64,000 bases of DNA from positions 109,471,669 to 109,535,668 of the forward strand of contig OX439036.1 of NCBI GenBank assembly GCA_949317995.1. Direction: 5' to 3'. Origin of the DNA: Acholoe squamosa. Taxonomy: Eukaryota > Annelida > Polychaeta > Phyllodocida > Polynoidae. The notes below the pieces were generated by a model that ran no database searches, was not told the origin of the DNA, and was given only the letters and a program-made list of their open reading frames with translations. This document shows positions 43,978 to 56,360 of the stretch, one piece after another. Every line of letters starts with the position of its first letter. Within the stretch, counting starts at the first letter, position 1. Position numbers and translations under genes: made by a program.

Positions 43978-44332
43978 ATATTAAGTGCTGATCGTACTGA
44001 GAAGAAGTAGTGCATTATCTACGATCACCCACTCTAATTTTGTGGGTTTTAAATTGTTTCTCCAGTAATACCCAAAGTTAGTAGGATGCTCATAATTCAA
44101 TTGAGCTGGTAACTACAGCCAGAGGATGCATTGCATATGCATGTGGATTTAAGCAAATGTCTGATTACCTATACTTACTATTTAAGACCCATGAAGTCTA
44201 CCTTAAACAACTTTTGGTGACATTTACTGAACTTAGATATGCCAAAATAGTAGCTCTAACACCTGGAAACCTGCTTAAATTCCAACATTCATGCAGTGGT
44301 GGGGGTGGGGCTTAGGGGGTGTATCTAGCACA

Positions 44333-44544
44333 CACTGAAAACATGGAAGATCCGAAACTAGTCAGCGGTGACTATTTTAGGTCCTCAAGTTGACGATACC
44401 TAAAACTACAACTTTAGGTAGTCAAAATGACGACTTTAGGTCGTCAGGATGACAATACTGACAGTACAGAGTCATCATATTGATGCCTGTGACGTTATGA
44501 AATCATTACCGCTGACTAGTTTCGGATCTTCCATGTTTTCAGTG
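44333..44544. mobile_element. Family E palindromic element, 212-bp copy
   Basis: CACTGAAAACATGGAAGATC to GATCTTCCATGTTTTCAGTG (perfect 20-bp ends). Interior collinear with the left half of 29371-29674; one arm is partly deleted. Confidence 0.88.
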
Positions 44545-45002
44545 CACACGCACCCACCATGGAAAAACATCGCTGATGCATCACTCTGCAGAGCAGGTCA
44601 CCTCCACCCCCACTACTGTCTACAGTCATTGCACCTTGGATACACCAACACCCACATATATCCTAAATCATCACACGTCCAAGAAACACCCTCAACACCC
44701 AATACAACAAAAACGCACCTTATTATTCGCTGCAGTACATTTGCATTTAGAGCCATATGCAATCAGGATGCTATCGTAATACTCCGTGAATAACACATGG
44801 CTTATACAAACTTTTAGTATAGAATAGACACATATATTCCAATACCCGTGGCAGAATCCTTTTATTTGCCTTAATGGTCAACAAAATATGCTACATGTAT
44901 CATGAAAATATGGTAGGGCTTTTCTTTATGTTACAAGGGTCCTGGAAGCAAGCAACACATGGAACAAGCTTAGTAATACCTGTCGAATTTAACTTGTCAG
45001 CC
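44545..45002. other. No recognisable feature
   Basis: One ACATGGCTTATAC motif at 44803; nothing else recognised. Confidence 0.4.
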
Positions 45003-45247
45003 CAGGAGGGTGATTCTTAAAAACTCACGATATGGAATTACACATTTCGTCAGGACACAACGATCATCAAATGATCAAGCTTATAAGCTATATATAACTG
45101 ACATTTCTGCATAATTTCTGGATAAAATCGGCATATGTAACACTGGAAATGTATAATTATTTGGAAATATGTTAGTAAAATGATTGTTTCTAAATGCATG
45201 ACATGACCGCAAAAGGATCGTCAGCTCTTTAGAATTGTCTCCAGACT
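45003..45247 (+). mobile_element. Family G MITE, copy 1
   Basis: CAGGAGGGTGATTCTTAAAA + ACTCACGA at the left; GGATCGTCAGCTCTTTAGAA at the right. Reverse-complement homologue of 50406-50656 over its whole length. Confidence 0.8.
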
Positions 45248-46230
45248 CTCCATTTTGACAGCTGTAGATGGTCCAGGCAGCTGGTTCTACCTGACGATTC
45301 CTGAGTACCAGGCTGTGACATTCTCAAGATAGGTACAAAGGTTGTCAACACAAAGAGTCTTTGCCAGATCTAAAGCATTTAAAAAAAAGACAGGTTTTGC
45401 CTGCTTTATTTTGTGTTGCTCACTTTAGAGGCCCCGATTTTCTTTCAATGATGATGTGGGTATCGGGTTAAACTGTACATACAAAACAAAAAAAAGGGGA
45501 AGTAATAAATAGTGACTAGCAAAATGATGCTTGGTATTCTAGGGACAAAGGGCTCGCTATCACTTTGGAGAAGGAGGTGGAGGAGAAAAGTTTGTATGTG
45601 AGGTGAGGCCGGGGGGGACTTCTTGGGACAGATCCATAGAGCATAGTGTGGAGAAGAGAGTAATGTGTCATATGGACCTCATATCGACCTCCAGAGTAGA
45701 AGGGATATTGGTATTCTAAGAATAGGATGGGCAGGGGCGCAATGTCTACGGCCTCAGATAGGCTTTAGGGGGCTATGTTACATGGAGCTATGCCAACCAT
45801 TCAAGAAAACTTTGTAGCAATTTACAATAGGCAAGCAAGAGTAGTATTGAATTTGGTCACACTCTTCTTGAAAGGACATCATACGATATAGAGCCGCACG
45901 TTATTAATTAAAGCCAAGCCCCCTCTTTACCTTATAATGAGGGTCCTTATGTACTTCTAGGGTTTTGAGGGGGGAATTGGAAACTATACGTCTATGGAAA
46001 GCCTGCAACCCCCAAAATCTAAAGAATTATAGGATTTGGTTCAATTCATAGTGGCCTTCAAGAAAGGATACATCAATGATAGGAGACCCTGCATATGAAT
46101 ATCCCATACTTAATGGGGCGCCCATAATGCCTAAACATGAGGGAGGCATTTCCTATAAGATTGCCAAGAGACATGGAGGAATGTGGGGATATTGTGAAAG
46201 AGTGGAAGCTGAGAGCAGAGACCCAGGGAC
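45248..46230. repeat. Mostly unassigned; one segment repeated at 46.7 kb
   Basis: 45600-45690 aligns with 46690-46770 (GATCCATA(G/A)AGCA, AGTAATGTGTCATATGGACC / GGTAATGTGTCATATGGACC). Otherwise no feature. Confidence 0.5.
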
Positions 46231-46659
46231 GAGGCTGTTGCTAATAAGGTAAAAGTGCAGTAAGTGGGTACCCTCACACCTTAGAAAGTTATGCTGTGCT
46301 TCACTTTAACATGCACTTACCAGATTAGACTAAAATGTCACCTGCCTTGTTTAAGAACAGTGTGCATTACACAAGTAGGTACCTTACTGCGTGACTCTAT
46401 TTTTAGTGCTTTTGTTTTGAGTAGCTATCATCTTCACTGAAAGGTTCTTCTACCTAACTGACATGAGCACTGTTCTATGGAACATGAAAAGAAATCAGGA
46501 CTGAAAAGAAAGTGCCTCCTGCAGGTGAGGCAAACTACCATTTTTTCTCTATGTTCATCACCCTCCTGGAGGGTGTGGCATACATATGCTAAAATGAACT
46601 GAGAGTAGGAGTAACGTAGAACAAAACTACTTTTTCCCATGAAGGCAACACCCTCCAGG
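46231..46659. mobile_element. Family F MITE, copy 2
   Basis: GTTGCTAATAAGGTAAAAGT, TCACCTGCCTTGTTTAAGAA and GTAGGTACC match 22127-22496; the right end reads TTTTTCCCATGAAGGCAACA + CCCTCCAGG. Confidence 0.7.
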
Positions 46660-46811
46660 AACAAAAGGCTCCCTGTCATACTTCAGTGTACTGGTGAGGG
46701 GACAGGCTGTTAGAAGGGGAGGGATCCATAAAGCAACGTGTGGATAAAAGGGTAATGTGTCATATGGACCACCCTGAGAAGCCAAGTTATTGAAGACCAA
46801 GTCCAGTAAAA

Positions 46812-47245
46812 AATGATGCAGGTCTGAAGTGAGCAGACGCGGTCCGAGCAGAAAAGAGTCTGCATAAGGGGATAAGTGACTTGCTACATTAGGTAAAGAG
46901 TCCTGATAGCAGAAAGATGGGTGGATCAGAGGTGGAGCCAAGGATCCGTTTGATTTAGCCCCCCCCCCCTGAAGCAAATGTAGTCTGAATCCTAATCCCT
47001 GTTAGATTCAGACTGGCCAACCCATAGCCTACAGCTCATGGGCTGTATTCTATGGGCATATCTCTCAACAGGGCATATCTCTCAAGTACAGGGACCCAGG
47101 TGTGGGGCTCATCCTGCAGGGGTGGTAGATCACTTATGTGTAGTAAAGTGTGTAGAGGAGGCCCTACAGGAAGCTTTGGAAAGGTTCTCAAGCCACCCGA
47201 TGAAATCTGCTCGGATCGCATCTGCTCACTTCAGACTTCAGGAGG
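46812..47245. mobile_element. Element with GTCTGAAGTGAGCAGA inverted repeats
   Basis: GTCTGAAGTGAGCAGACGCG + GTCCGAGCAGA at 46821 is inverted at 47205-47236 as TCTGCTCGGATCGCATCTGC + TCACTTCAGAC. It encloses repeat family H (46979-47192), also found at 54653. Confidence 0.7.
46979..47192 (+). repeat. Repeat family H, copy 1
   Basis: TGTAGTCTGAATCCTAATCC, TACAGGGACCCAGGTGTGGG and GTGTAGAGGAGGCCCTACAG align with 54653-54862. Confidence 0.75.
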
Positions 47246-47469
47246 AGGTGCAGGAGTAAAGGCCACAGCATGGGTGGCATAGGGGTGAGGGGAGAGGATA
47301 CTGGTAGAACCAGGGGTATATTTCAGACGATTAACGATCACCAAATTAACCTACGATAACTCAGAAACCTTCATTATATTTCCTTTTTATATGATTGACC
47401 CGGCTTGGGAAAAGGTAAGGCAGTGCCAACAGTGGCCATATCTCCACTAATAAAACTGTATGTGGAGGA

Positions 47470-47640
47470 GCCTGAACCACTGTTGGACAACTCTCCACTG
47501 TTGGACAATGGGGGCCTTGACCACTGTTGGACAACTCTCCACTGGTGGAGACTGACCCTCAGTGATTGTTCTTATCTCCTGGTTACCATAGTTATAGCTG
47601 ATAAGACATTGGTGCAGGTGTTGGACCATCCTCCAACAGT
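47470..47640. repeat. Short direct and inverted repeats of CACTGTTGGACAA
   Basis: CCACTGTTGGACAACTCTCC occurs at 47477 and 47521 (44-bp spacing); GTTGGACCATCCTCCAACAG at 47620 adds an inverted version. Confidence 0.7.
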
Positions 47641-47955
47641 GGTGTTAATGCAGGTGGGGAGGTATTGGGTCAACAGAAAATGCATGATTTGAAATTATTT
47701 TGATAGGGTAAATGCAGGATATCTTATCATATACACTTTAGTTTTGATTGTGTTCATACATATACCTGGATAATTATAAGGCCCACCACTATACAGGTTC
47801 AATGCTTTGCACAAATCATTAATGCCTTGCACAAATTGCCTTTCCTGTCTTCAATCTTATGGTTTATGAAATTCAAACAGCATTGTTGGAGGATAGGCCA
47901 ACATTTTGCTCTCCGCCTATGGTGAAGGGGAGCCATCGTTTTCCAAGCCTGTTGA

Positions 47956-47974
47956 CTAGTGGCTTCGCCACTAG
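47956..47974. repeat. Perfect hairpin CTAGTGGC-TTC-GCCACTAG
   Basis: 8-bp stem, 3-nt loop. The right arm (GCTTCGCCACTAGA) recurs at 57424. Confidence 0.7.
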
Positions 47975-48181
47975 AGTTTGGAGCGTTAGCATCAAGGTGC
48001 TTTCTTTACTAAGTAAAGGTTGAACTTTGCCAAATTCTGAGCTATTGTCAGGGTCTCCCCCATGCCCCCCCCCACACACACACCCCTGTCCCTCTAGACC
48101 ATGGCGATGGTCCTACTGACCCTCTGACTTTAGGCCTAGGGACCTGCGCGGGAAAGAGTACAGCATCTTACTGTCCCATAT

Positions 48182-48470
48182 GGCTCTGTCTCAACAGTTT
48201 GATGCAACTACATTCGGGGAGGTTTCTGACTGAGGTTTCTGACCGGGGAGGTTTCTGCACACTAGCACTGTATTCTTCATCAAGACATCAATCAGAATCC
48301 ACCCCAGTCAGAGACCTCCCCGGTCAGAAACCTTCATTATATGAAGCTTTCTGACCAGAAAAACGATGGCCAATCATGCCATAAATATAAGGGGTGGCAA
48401 AAAATTAGTCACACTGAAATGGAGCCAGGATGGGATCAATCCTATGTTGACTGAAAAAACTATGCATCCA
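48182..48470. mobile_element. Family C modular element, partial
   Basis: GGCTCTGTCTCAACAGTTTG then TTCGGGGAGGTTTCTGACTG; CACACTAGCACTGTATTCTT is the complement of AAGAATACAGTGCTAGTGTG in the 55.9-kb copy. The right terminus is missing. Confidence 0.82.
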
Positions 48471-48799
48471 CTTTGGATTAATGCTGTAAGTAATTACCGT
48501 TCATATACACAAATGATATTTCAATGCAAAGTTTGGAGGAAAAAACAATAGCGGACAATTTAAAAATCTTTTGGCACAGGTTGTCAAGCACTCTGATGAG
48601 GGTATGCATATTTTTGGAAGTTTTGGCTTAAATTCGTTTCATATCTAGGCATTGGTTAGGCAAAATGTGGTTCTATACCTATACAATTACCTTGAAATAT
48701 TAAATTTAGTGAATTAAATGAAAAAAAATCGAGTCAACTTTGAAAAAAGTACATACTTTTATCTAGCCTCTTTTGGTTTATCTGTTCCTGGCAAGTACT

Positions 48800-49110
48800 G
48801 AAACCTATTTCAATGGGGTAGGTACCAGCAACGAACTAACGCCTTTTTATATATAGGGTTATATTAGAAGTACACACACTTCTCATTGTTAGACGGTATC
48901 TTTTTAGTTAAAGCCCTATATACCACTTCCCATTGTATGTTGTAGGACAATGAAATTGAAAGCTCCATTAAAATTCCATTACAGCTACTTAGGTACATTG
49001 CCAGTATCAATTATAGCTGAGCTGAAACCTAAACTTCTTATAGCAGTCTGATGTACCTTACACACAGATTTCATCTCATGAAGAGGCAAATTAAGAGGGA
49101 ATTGACAATA
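48800..49110 (+). repeat. Segmental repeat, paralogue of 58310-58615
   Basis: AGAAGTACACACACTTCTCATTGTTAGA, GCTCCATTAAAATTCCATTA and TCATCTCATGAAGAGGCAAA (each cut here to 28 or fewer bases overall, matched in order) align with the later copy. Confidence 0.75.
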
Positions 49111-49432
49111 ATGGGAGAATATAATTGCTGGTAACATAGTAGGCTATTAAAAGAATCATGTTAAGATTGTTTGGACGATTAAAAAAACCCTACGTATATC
49201 ATTTCTGCAGTTTGAAATATATTTTCATTTTGTGTAGAGGATGTCCCCATTGCCACACTGCCCCCACCCTTGGAAAAAGGAGAGAAATAAAAGAAGAGGT
49301 GCTGGTGGCATTGCTGTAGGAAATAGGGGACTGTAAACCATATGCTCGTTAACGTTACCCACCTACATAAGGTACCGGTAGGTGTTCTATTATTGATAGC
49401 CTAACTCTCCTAACAGTGCGCCTTATACATAC

Positions 49433-49646
49433 CTGGAGGTCATTCTTTAACATGCTACGACTGTCTGCCTTCAAATCTTAGTGGAAACCCTCAATTCAGT
49501 ACATAACAGCCCATTATTAGTGGCCATACTGTGCCTGCTGCCCTACCTGTAATAACTACATAAGTCCTAATCCTACAGATCATTCGTAATGGTCTGAAAT
49601 CGTAGTGACTGTGTGCAGTTGTAGTACACTAAAAGATCCCCTCCTG
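49433..49646 (+). mobile_element. Family B MITE, slightly shortened
   Basis: CTGGAGGTCATTCTTTAACA to AAAAGATCCCCTCCTG; the central part lacks about 50 bp. Confidence 0.88.
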
Positions 49647-50405
49647 AGTTCCAGGTGACATTAGAGAAAAGTCGATGGCAGATTGTACCTAGCTATCTGT
49701 TTCACATATAACATTGACCCTAACCTGCAGGTCAGTACAATATGGCACTATGTAATAGTTACTGCAGCCACCCCCCCCCCCTGCTCCCTGAATCGCTGAC
49801 ACTTACCGACCCCCAGGCTGCTTGTACTGGTCACCTGACTCAGGAAGCCACCCAATATCAATACAACCCTATGTTCTCATACTAGAGTACACCATTGTAG
49901 TGCTAGGAAAACTGGCAAAGACTATCTATGTTTCTAAGCTGTCATTAAGACTAAAGGAACACATTCATATGCCAATATCATAGCTGTTACCTAGCTAAGA
50001 TATTGGCATGTATCTCTTTGACAAAAAATCTTCATATAATTTCTAAATGTGCTTATTACAAAAAAAGAGCAAAGATAACAGGACCATTTATGTTCTTGAC
50101 TGAAATTCCTGATAAATGAAAAGGCACAGTAACCATGGCAATAGTTCAGCTAATTTTATTTCTAATTAAGTGGATTGCAATATTTCATTCCACATAGACT
50201 AAGTTTCCATTTGAAAAGTAAGATGCTAATTTCAGCACTTCGTGATAATGTTATGATTTACTTCCACCTTACATGTAGATGTACTACCATATGGCTGGAG
50301 GAATGGCCAAAGATGGCAAATAGTGGACAGCAAGATGCATGTAAAAGCATAATGATAAATTTGAGCTGACGAATGTTGTTAGTGCATCGCATTAATATAG
50401 ATGCT
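49647..50405. other. No recognisable feature
   Basis: C-run at 49772-49781; no gene or repeat recognised. Confidence 0.4.
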
Positions 50406-50656
50406 CTGGAGGGCAAGTCTAAAAAACTGGCGATCCTTTTGTGGTCATGTCATGCGTTGAGCAACAATCATTTTAGAAACAGAAGATAGCCATATTTTGA
50501 AATAATCATAGATTTCCAGTGTAAAATATGCCTATTTTATGCAGATAGTATGCAGAAATGTCAGTTATAAGATTGATTAGGCATTGATTTGATGACCTTT
50601 GTGTCCTGACGAAAATTGAAATTCTATTTCGTGAGTTTTTAAGAATCACCCTCCAG
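50406..50656 (-). mobile_element. Family G MITE, copy 2
   Basis: CTGGAGGGCAAGTCTAAAAA to TTTTTAAGAATCACCCTCCAG are terminal inverted repeats; about 250 bp, opposite orientation to 45003-45247. Confidence 0.82.
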
Positions 50657-52740
50657 GGATAGCGCTATACAATCTGCCAGGTGTAGGAGTGCATGGTGGA
50701 AGCTTCAACCATAGGGAATTATGCAGACATAGGGGGACCGGGTAAGTCAGACAGTACTGGCATACTGGTGTGTTCAATAAGGTGGAAGAGGAATTTATTA
50801 GTTACTGCCTAGAGTTATAAACAAGATCCTTACTACAAGAGTGTTATAAACATCATTGGGGGACACCACAGTGTAGATAAATGGCGTCAAATTACACACG
50901 GTTCTTCAGTTACTCTGGGACTCTACATCCAATGAGTATACCTGTTTTTATAGCACTCTATTGATAGTCGCCTGTTCTGTTTCACTACTTGACACTTTGT
51001 GCAAACCTTGTGATCCAACTTTACCATGTCTCCATTCCCTGCATTAAATTTCATCCAAAACCATTGATCTTTTCCCTTTTCTCCCTGGCTTGGCAATGTC
51101 CTTTTTTGTTAAGCTGATACAATAAGTTGTCTGTCAAATCCTCCAATTACTGATCCCCCATCACATTAATACATTCAACTTACCAACTACCGACTGAAAC
51201 AAGTTAAAGCAGTAACCCCTTCCCTCCCTTGATGTACCCTGAATTGAGGAAGGAACTGTCAAGTGCAGCTAGGGTCAGCAGTTTAGTGTTGTTCTTCAAA
51301 CCCTCACCTATATGGTGAACCCTGATTTCTGGGTCATTTACCAAGCAAGTCAAGGGGTAATCTTCATAGGAAGCTGAAGCAAGTCCCGCGAGATTCAAAA
51401 ATGGCGGAAAAATAGCCTCAGGCCGTTTCACTTAGAAGTAGGTCACAGTGGTGAGAGATGAGCCAAACTTTTTTAAATATTTTGGTAGCTATACCCTTGA
51501 GACTTTCGGGATGAGTCTTCAATATTTTTTATGAGTCAACAGCATGACTCCATACAGCTGACTCCTTTTTGAAAATTGAAGACGAGTTCGTCATAAAACG
51601 CCCCTGTTCAAGGCTAAAGTCGTAGGTCCGCAGAAACGACTTTGGTTCCCTATAAATCAGCTGCACCTTGAAATGCCAGCAGAATCTAATTATAACTAGA
51701 TGACATGATATTTAAATCTTATTCTGGAATGGTCATAAATTACCTATTTTTGGGGAATTAATATGAAGAAAAAATACTCTATGTCAACACAAAGCAAAGT
51801 CTTCAATCCTGTTAGGCTGCTCTCTTAACATGATTGAAAACATTGCTTTTCTTCTGTATGTTTCATCCCTTTTGTACTTCTTAGTTTCCTTGAAACTGCT
51901 GTTAGTGCAACATCCTTAACACCAAACATCTCCTTTTATTCTCATTCATAAATTCCTTATCAGATCTCCAATATCTGGATTGTCATCGCCCATTAAATAT
52001 TATTGGAGTTTTGCCACTTTGCCTGCCTCAGAGTCTTCAGATATCATGATGCATGCTCTTAACGCTTTAAAACATCCTGCACACAGAACTAGGGTAATAC
52101 AGAAACCCTTTTAATCGATACTGCCACTAGGAATTTGGTGAGTACATGCAGGGAGCTTCTATAATTTTTATGAAGGAATGTCTTGATAATTGAATTCATT
52201 GAGAAGGTATTGTCCTTTCACAAAGTAGATTAGGAGCCTTTACTCATTTTAATTACTTTCATTTAAAATTTTGAAACTTGAACTCTCAGGGCACCAGGCC
52301 AGTTCCTCATTCACACCCCGGCCGATGCTCACATTTATCTACCCAACCAAGCTACTGAGCTCAACATGGTAACCTGACCCATGGGGGGATCCAAAACTGT
52401 TACAAAATGGCTAATGCTCTCCTATATCAATGCTATAATTGTTACATCACAGAGATGCAGAGATGCAAAAGCTCAAAGAGGTTAGTATTTAGTGGCAATA
52501 TGTCAATGAGTCATTGGCAGGTTGAGACCAAATCGGACGAGTAATGGCTCCTTGGGTTTTGGCTTCAGACTGTATTCTAAATGGCTGGAACAAAAGTTTT
52601 TGATTTTAAACCAGTTTCAACTGTAAGGAAGACTATAGGTCATGTAGATCTAGTGTTTCTTGGATGATCAATATTGGAGTCCAGAATTTCTAGCTAGGTT
52701 TGATCTAAAAGGCTGAAGGGTAGCATGGTCTTTCATTCGG
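50657..52740. other. No gene recognised; one small fold-back
   Basis: At 51505-51602, GATGAGTCTTCAATATTTTT and its complement AAAATTGAAGACGAGTTCGT flank TGAGTCA / TGACTCC motifs. The segment 52010-52140 is distantly similar to 55190-55325. Confidence 0.45.
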
Positions 52741-53290
52741 TAAATTCAATGTTAGAATTCATGCTAGGTTGTAATGTAGTGCATTTCAACATACACACTC
52801 CTTCCTCCTTCCTCCTTTTCAACAGCATTTGAATACCCTTAAAGCAATAAATTCAATGCCACATTCATTAACTTTCCCCATCTCTGTAGGTAACTTCCAA
52901 GCCATCATTTAATACACCCGCTATGGTTACTGAGCTTTTTTATTGTACTTTATTTTCTCAACCAATCTGTCCAACCCCTCTCCCCGTCCTTGCCATTCCC
53001 AAATTCCTTCCCTGTCACTGTCCAACTCATTCATTCACTATTACGTTTCCAAGTCCTTAACCAAGCCCCTTCCCCCTCCTACCTCACAGCGCCTGACCCC
53101 CAGCCACTCCCATCTAGTTACGATCCATGCTGCCAGGCTTTCTTTGATCGGGCTCTGCCTCATCTTCCTACCAAATCACCATATGTGTATGTGCAGCAGC
53201 CATACATGGCACTGGGGAAAAGGGAGAGATGGGATTAGTAGATGATGGAAGATAGTGTGATATTTAGAATCTCAAAGTAGGGGATAGAGA
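52741..53290. other. Pyrimidine-rich segment with a diverged copy at 57.0-57.3 kb
   Basis: GCCAGGCTTTCTTTGATCGG + GCTCTGCCTCATCTTCC is matched at 57218 by ACCAGGTTCTCTTTGATCAG + GTCTAGCCTCATTTCC. The ORFs here (to 100 codons) are not conserved in the copy. Confidence 0.5.
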
Positions 53291-54114
53291 CATTGGTCAC
53301 AGAGGTGGACTGTTATAAGCGCCAGGGATGCATATATTTCAACCTGCCTGTACCTCTTGTCCTTGTTCAAGAGCAGCGATTGATCAAAACTAAGTTTTAT
53401 GTGTATTATTCAATTTATATGCTGCTCAACCTTAATGCTCATTTAGGAGAGGTGCTCATTCAAAGACCTGATATGCAGTTATATAATGCAGGCCACTTCA
53501 ATTTCCACATAACGAGCTGAGATACAAAGATTTTTGTATGTGGCTGTAGCTTTCAATGGAACAAATGTAGAGATATTTATGTATCCAATACAGTGTGATA
53601 GGATAAAAGGCTGGGAACAATTGCATTTATGAAACCATCTGCAAAAAGATCCAGTACTTCAGGGGGCACTTCTTCAGAGGTCTCCTCTCCCAGATATCAC
53701 TATATATGCACATGTGCCAGGTTCTGCTGCCCTCAATTAGGGCATTTTGTGCTAATCCTATTTATGATTTATAATATTGCAAAGGTATACAAAAAAATCA
53801 GTCAGGCTAGCAAATATTTATATGACAAACAGCAGTGGATACATAGCTTCAACCCTAACCCTATAACCCACCCACCATTTAAAGTGGATATTCAACTGGC
53901 CTGAAATTGGCCTGACTAATACAGATTTTCAATATAGGACAAGTATGATGCCAATCAGTCATACTGCACACAACAGATGTTGAGGAATACCCACCTAAGA
54001 TTGCCTAGACTATTATCAACAGTGTCCTGCTACTAGCTTCTAATGAGTATGAGTGGGTCTATATTAGGTGGGTTGGAGTAGGCCTGCGTGCAGCCTGAGT
54101 GAGAGAGGAGGGGG
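53291..54114. other. No recognisable feature
   Basis: A 91-codon plus frame at 53629-53904 has no family I recognise and no clear splice context. Confidence 0.35.
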
Positions 54115-54365
54115 AGCAGAGTGACAATTGATAAGGGAACTAGCTGTTTCCATGCATCCATAGCCGCTACCGCTGTACCACATAATTTTCCAATCTGTAT
54201 CCACACAAAAAGTGTACACACATTAATTCCAGTCCCCATAGGTGCTAGTATTGTGGAAGTTCTTTTTTCACTGCTGATGGTTGCAATTGTTAAGCTGGAT
54301 AGGAAGTTACCCTTTTTCTGCTTCACCAGCTGTGAAATTGTTTTTATTTGTATTTACATCAAGGG
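54115..54365. repeat. Repeat family I, copy 2
   Basis: Paralogue of 41575-41830. Overlapping 97-99-codon frames on both strands are not preserved in copy 1. Confidence 0.5.
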
Positions 54366-54376
54366 CTTAAGAGCAG

Positions 54377-54422
54377 GAGCCCATTTCCTTATGTACTATG
54401 ACTGCAAACAGCTACTATGACT
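54377..54422. mobile_element. Family B terminal fragment
   Basis: AGGAGCCCATTTCCTTATGT + ACTATGACTGC resembles the left terminus of family B. Confidence 0.4.
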
Positions 54423-54652
54423 GAAACTAAGAATTAGAGGTAGTGTTCATGAGCAACTCCACTGGATTTTTATCTATTAAAGAGACATAAGAAGAAAAAA
54501 AAGTTCTTTTTTATCATACATGTGGTCTGTCTGATGTGGTAAATTCTTCAATTCAAGAGTAGGCTGACAATCAGTACCTATCAGGAAAAGGGAAATTGAG
54601 GAAATCTCTCTATGAAGGACTCCACTGAGTCTGAGTAGGCCCTGCAGACAAT

Positions 54653-54862
54653 TGTAGTATGAATCCTCATCCCTGGTAGATTTAGACTGACGAACCTATA
54701 CCCTACAGGGTTAGAGCACTGCATTGTGTTAAAACTGTAATATCCTGGGAGCATATATCTCAGGTGCAGGGACCTGGTGTGGGGCAAATCCTGCATGGAG
54801 GGTAGATCGCTTTTGTGTACTAAGAGTGTAGAGGAGGCCCTAGAGGAAGCTCTGGAAATGTA
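54653..54862 (+). repeat. Repeat family H, copy 2
   Basis: GTAGTATGAATCCTCATCCC, GGTGCAGGGACCTGGTGTGG and TGTAGAGGAGGCCCTAGAGG align with 46979-47192. Confidence 0.75.
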
Positions 54863-55336
54863 AACTTTTCCATGGCTTCTTTAGCAATTGGATTAAGTCA
54901 CGATGTACAGAAGAAATCCCTGTTATTTGGTTACTGCGAAAGAGGGTCAGGTTCCTACATCTGTCCTAAAGGCTTTGATTGGTAAATTTAAGCTCTTTCA
55001 CAATCCTCTAATGTTAACGGCACATTAAGAGCGATTTATACTGAGTACTTAACAAAAACTCATGATCCCAAGCTTGTTACATCTCAGACAACATGTATGT
55101 ACCATTTTATTTCCATTTTGAAACCAGTTGGTACCACTTCAAAGTGTTTGGATTGCAAAAAGCTACTGAATCTAATTAAGTTTTGGCACTTTGCCAATCT
55201 CCTCAGATCTTATGATGCATGATGTTTATGGAATCAACTGGCTGAATTGAATGAGCGAAGCTTCTGTTATCAACTTTAGAAATAAAGGAAATTCTTCTAT
55301 CAATACTGACAACAGAGATTTAGTTAGAAAATCTAT

Positions 55337-55397
55337 CCCTTTTAGGGCTGCTTATGCATTGATGCATCATGCCCATTGGTTGTTATGATGCACCTGT
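55337..55397. mobile_element. Family A piggyBac-type MITE, left end only
   Basis: CCCTTTTAGGGCTGCTTATG through CCCATTGGTTGTTATGATGC. It is cut off where a family C element starts; the remaining part does not reappear beyond it. Confidence 0.75.
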
Positions 55398-56360
55398 GAC
55401 TCATTCTCACCAATGTGATGCAATTACCTTCGGGGTGGTTTCTGACCATTTCTGACTGAGGTTTCTGACCGGCAGTACAGAGTTAATTTAGCCTCCAGTT
55501 TGAAATTGGTCACAGAAAGGTACTGTTTTTTCACTTCCCCCATGTTCCTTATGGTCCAGGGCACCCTTCCCTGTGGTTTTTGTTTTTTCCAGACTCAGGA
55601 AAAATTTTCTTGACTTCCTCCTCTGCCGAAGAGGTTTCTGACTGGGGAGGTTTCTGATCGGCAGTTATAAAAACATCTATTGACCTATAGTTGGAACCTC
55701 ATCACAGAAAGGCATTGTTTTTTCAGTCAACATAGGATTGATCCTATCCTGGCTCTATTTTAGATAGACAGATTTTCTGCCACCCCTTATATTTATGGCA
55801 CAATTGGCCATCTCTTTTCTGGTCAGAAAGCTTCACTTAATGAAGATTTCTGACCGGGGAGGTTTCTGACCGGGGAGGTTTCTGATCGATGTCTTGATGA
55901 AGAATACAGTGCTAGTGTGGAATTTATCTTGATCTTCAGCCTCCCCTCCCTTTTCCTTAGATGGGCATCTTTCTATCCCTACTGTTTTTCCTTACTTATC
56001 TGCCCTCTATTCTTTGTTTTAAGGGGAAGCCACTTCTTCTAGAAGTTCTCTGAAATGATGGAGGTTTCTGACTGGCAGTTATAAAAATATTTATTGACCT
56101 GTAGTTTGAATCCCATCACAGAAAGGTATAGTTTTTTTCAGTCAATATAGGATTGATCCCATCCTGACATTATTTTAGATTAAAATTCTTCTTGCCACCC
56201 TTATATTTGTGGCACAATCGGCCATATCTTTTTCCCGGTCAGAAACCTTGGTCAAAAACCTTGGTCAGAAACCTCCCCAATCAGAAGCCTCCCCGGTCAG
56301 AAACCTCCCCGGTCAGAAACCTCCCCGAATGTATTTTCATCCAACTGGTGAGACAGAGCC
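55398..56360. mobile_element. Family C modular element, long form (963 bp)
   Basis: Left end decayed (CTCACCAATGTGATGCAATT); right end CAACTGGTGAGACAGAGCC intact. One internal module occurs twice: 55646-55836 and 56060-56241 (TTATTGACCTGTAGTTTGAA, CAGTCAATATAGGATTGATC, GGCACAATCGGCCATATC). GGAGGTTTCTGAC(C/T) motifs mark module borders. Confidence 0.88.

Larger units (their letters stand above)
42974..44055 (+). mobile_element. Family B MITE split by about 0.86 kb of other sequence
   Basis: Left part 42974-43120 (CACAAGATGCTACGACTAGA ... TTACGACTACC) and right part 43978-44055 (TTAAGTGCTGATCGTACTGA ... ATCTACGATCACCCACT). Between them is a foreign insert. Confidence 0.75.

Noticed and set aside
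54033-54420. 97-99-codon frames on both strands
   Set aside because: Sequence is a dispersed repeat also at 41.6-41.8 kb, where the frames are broken.
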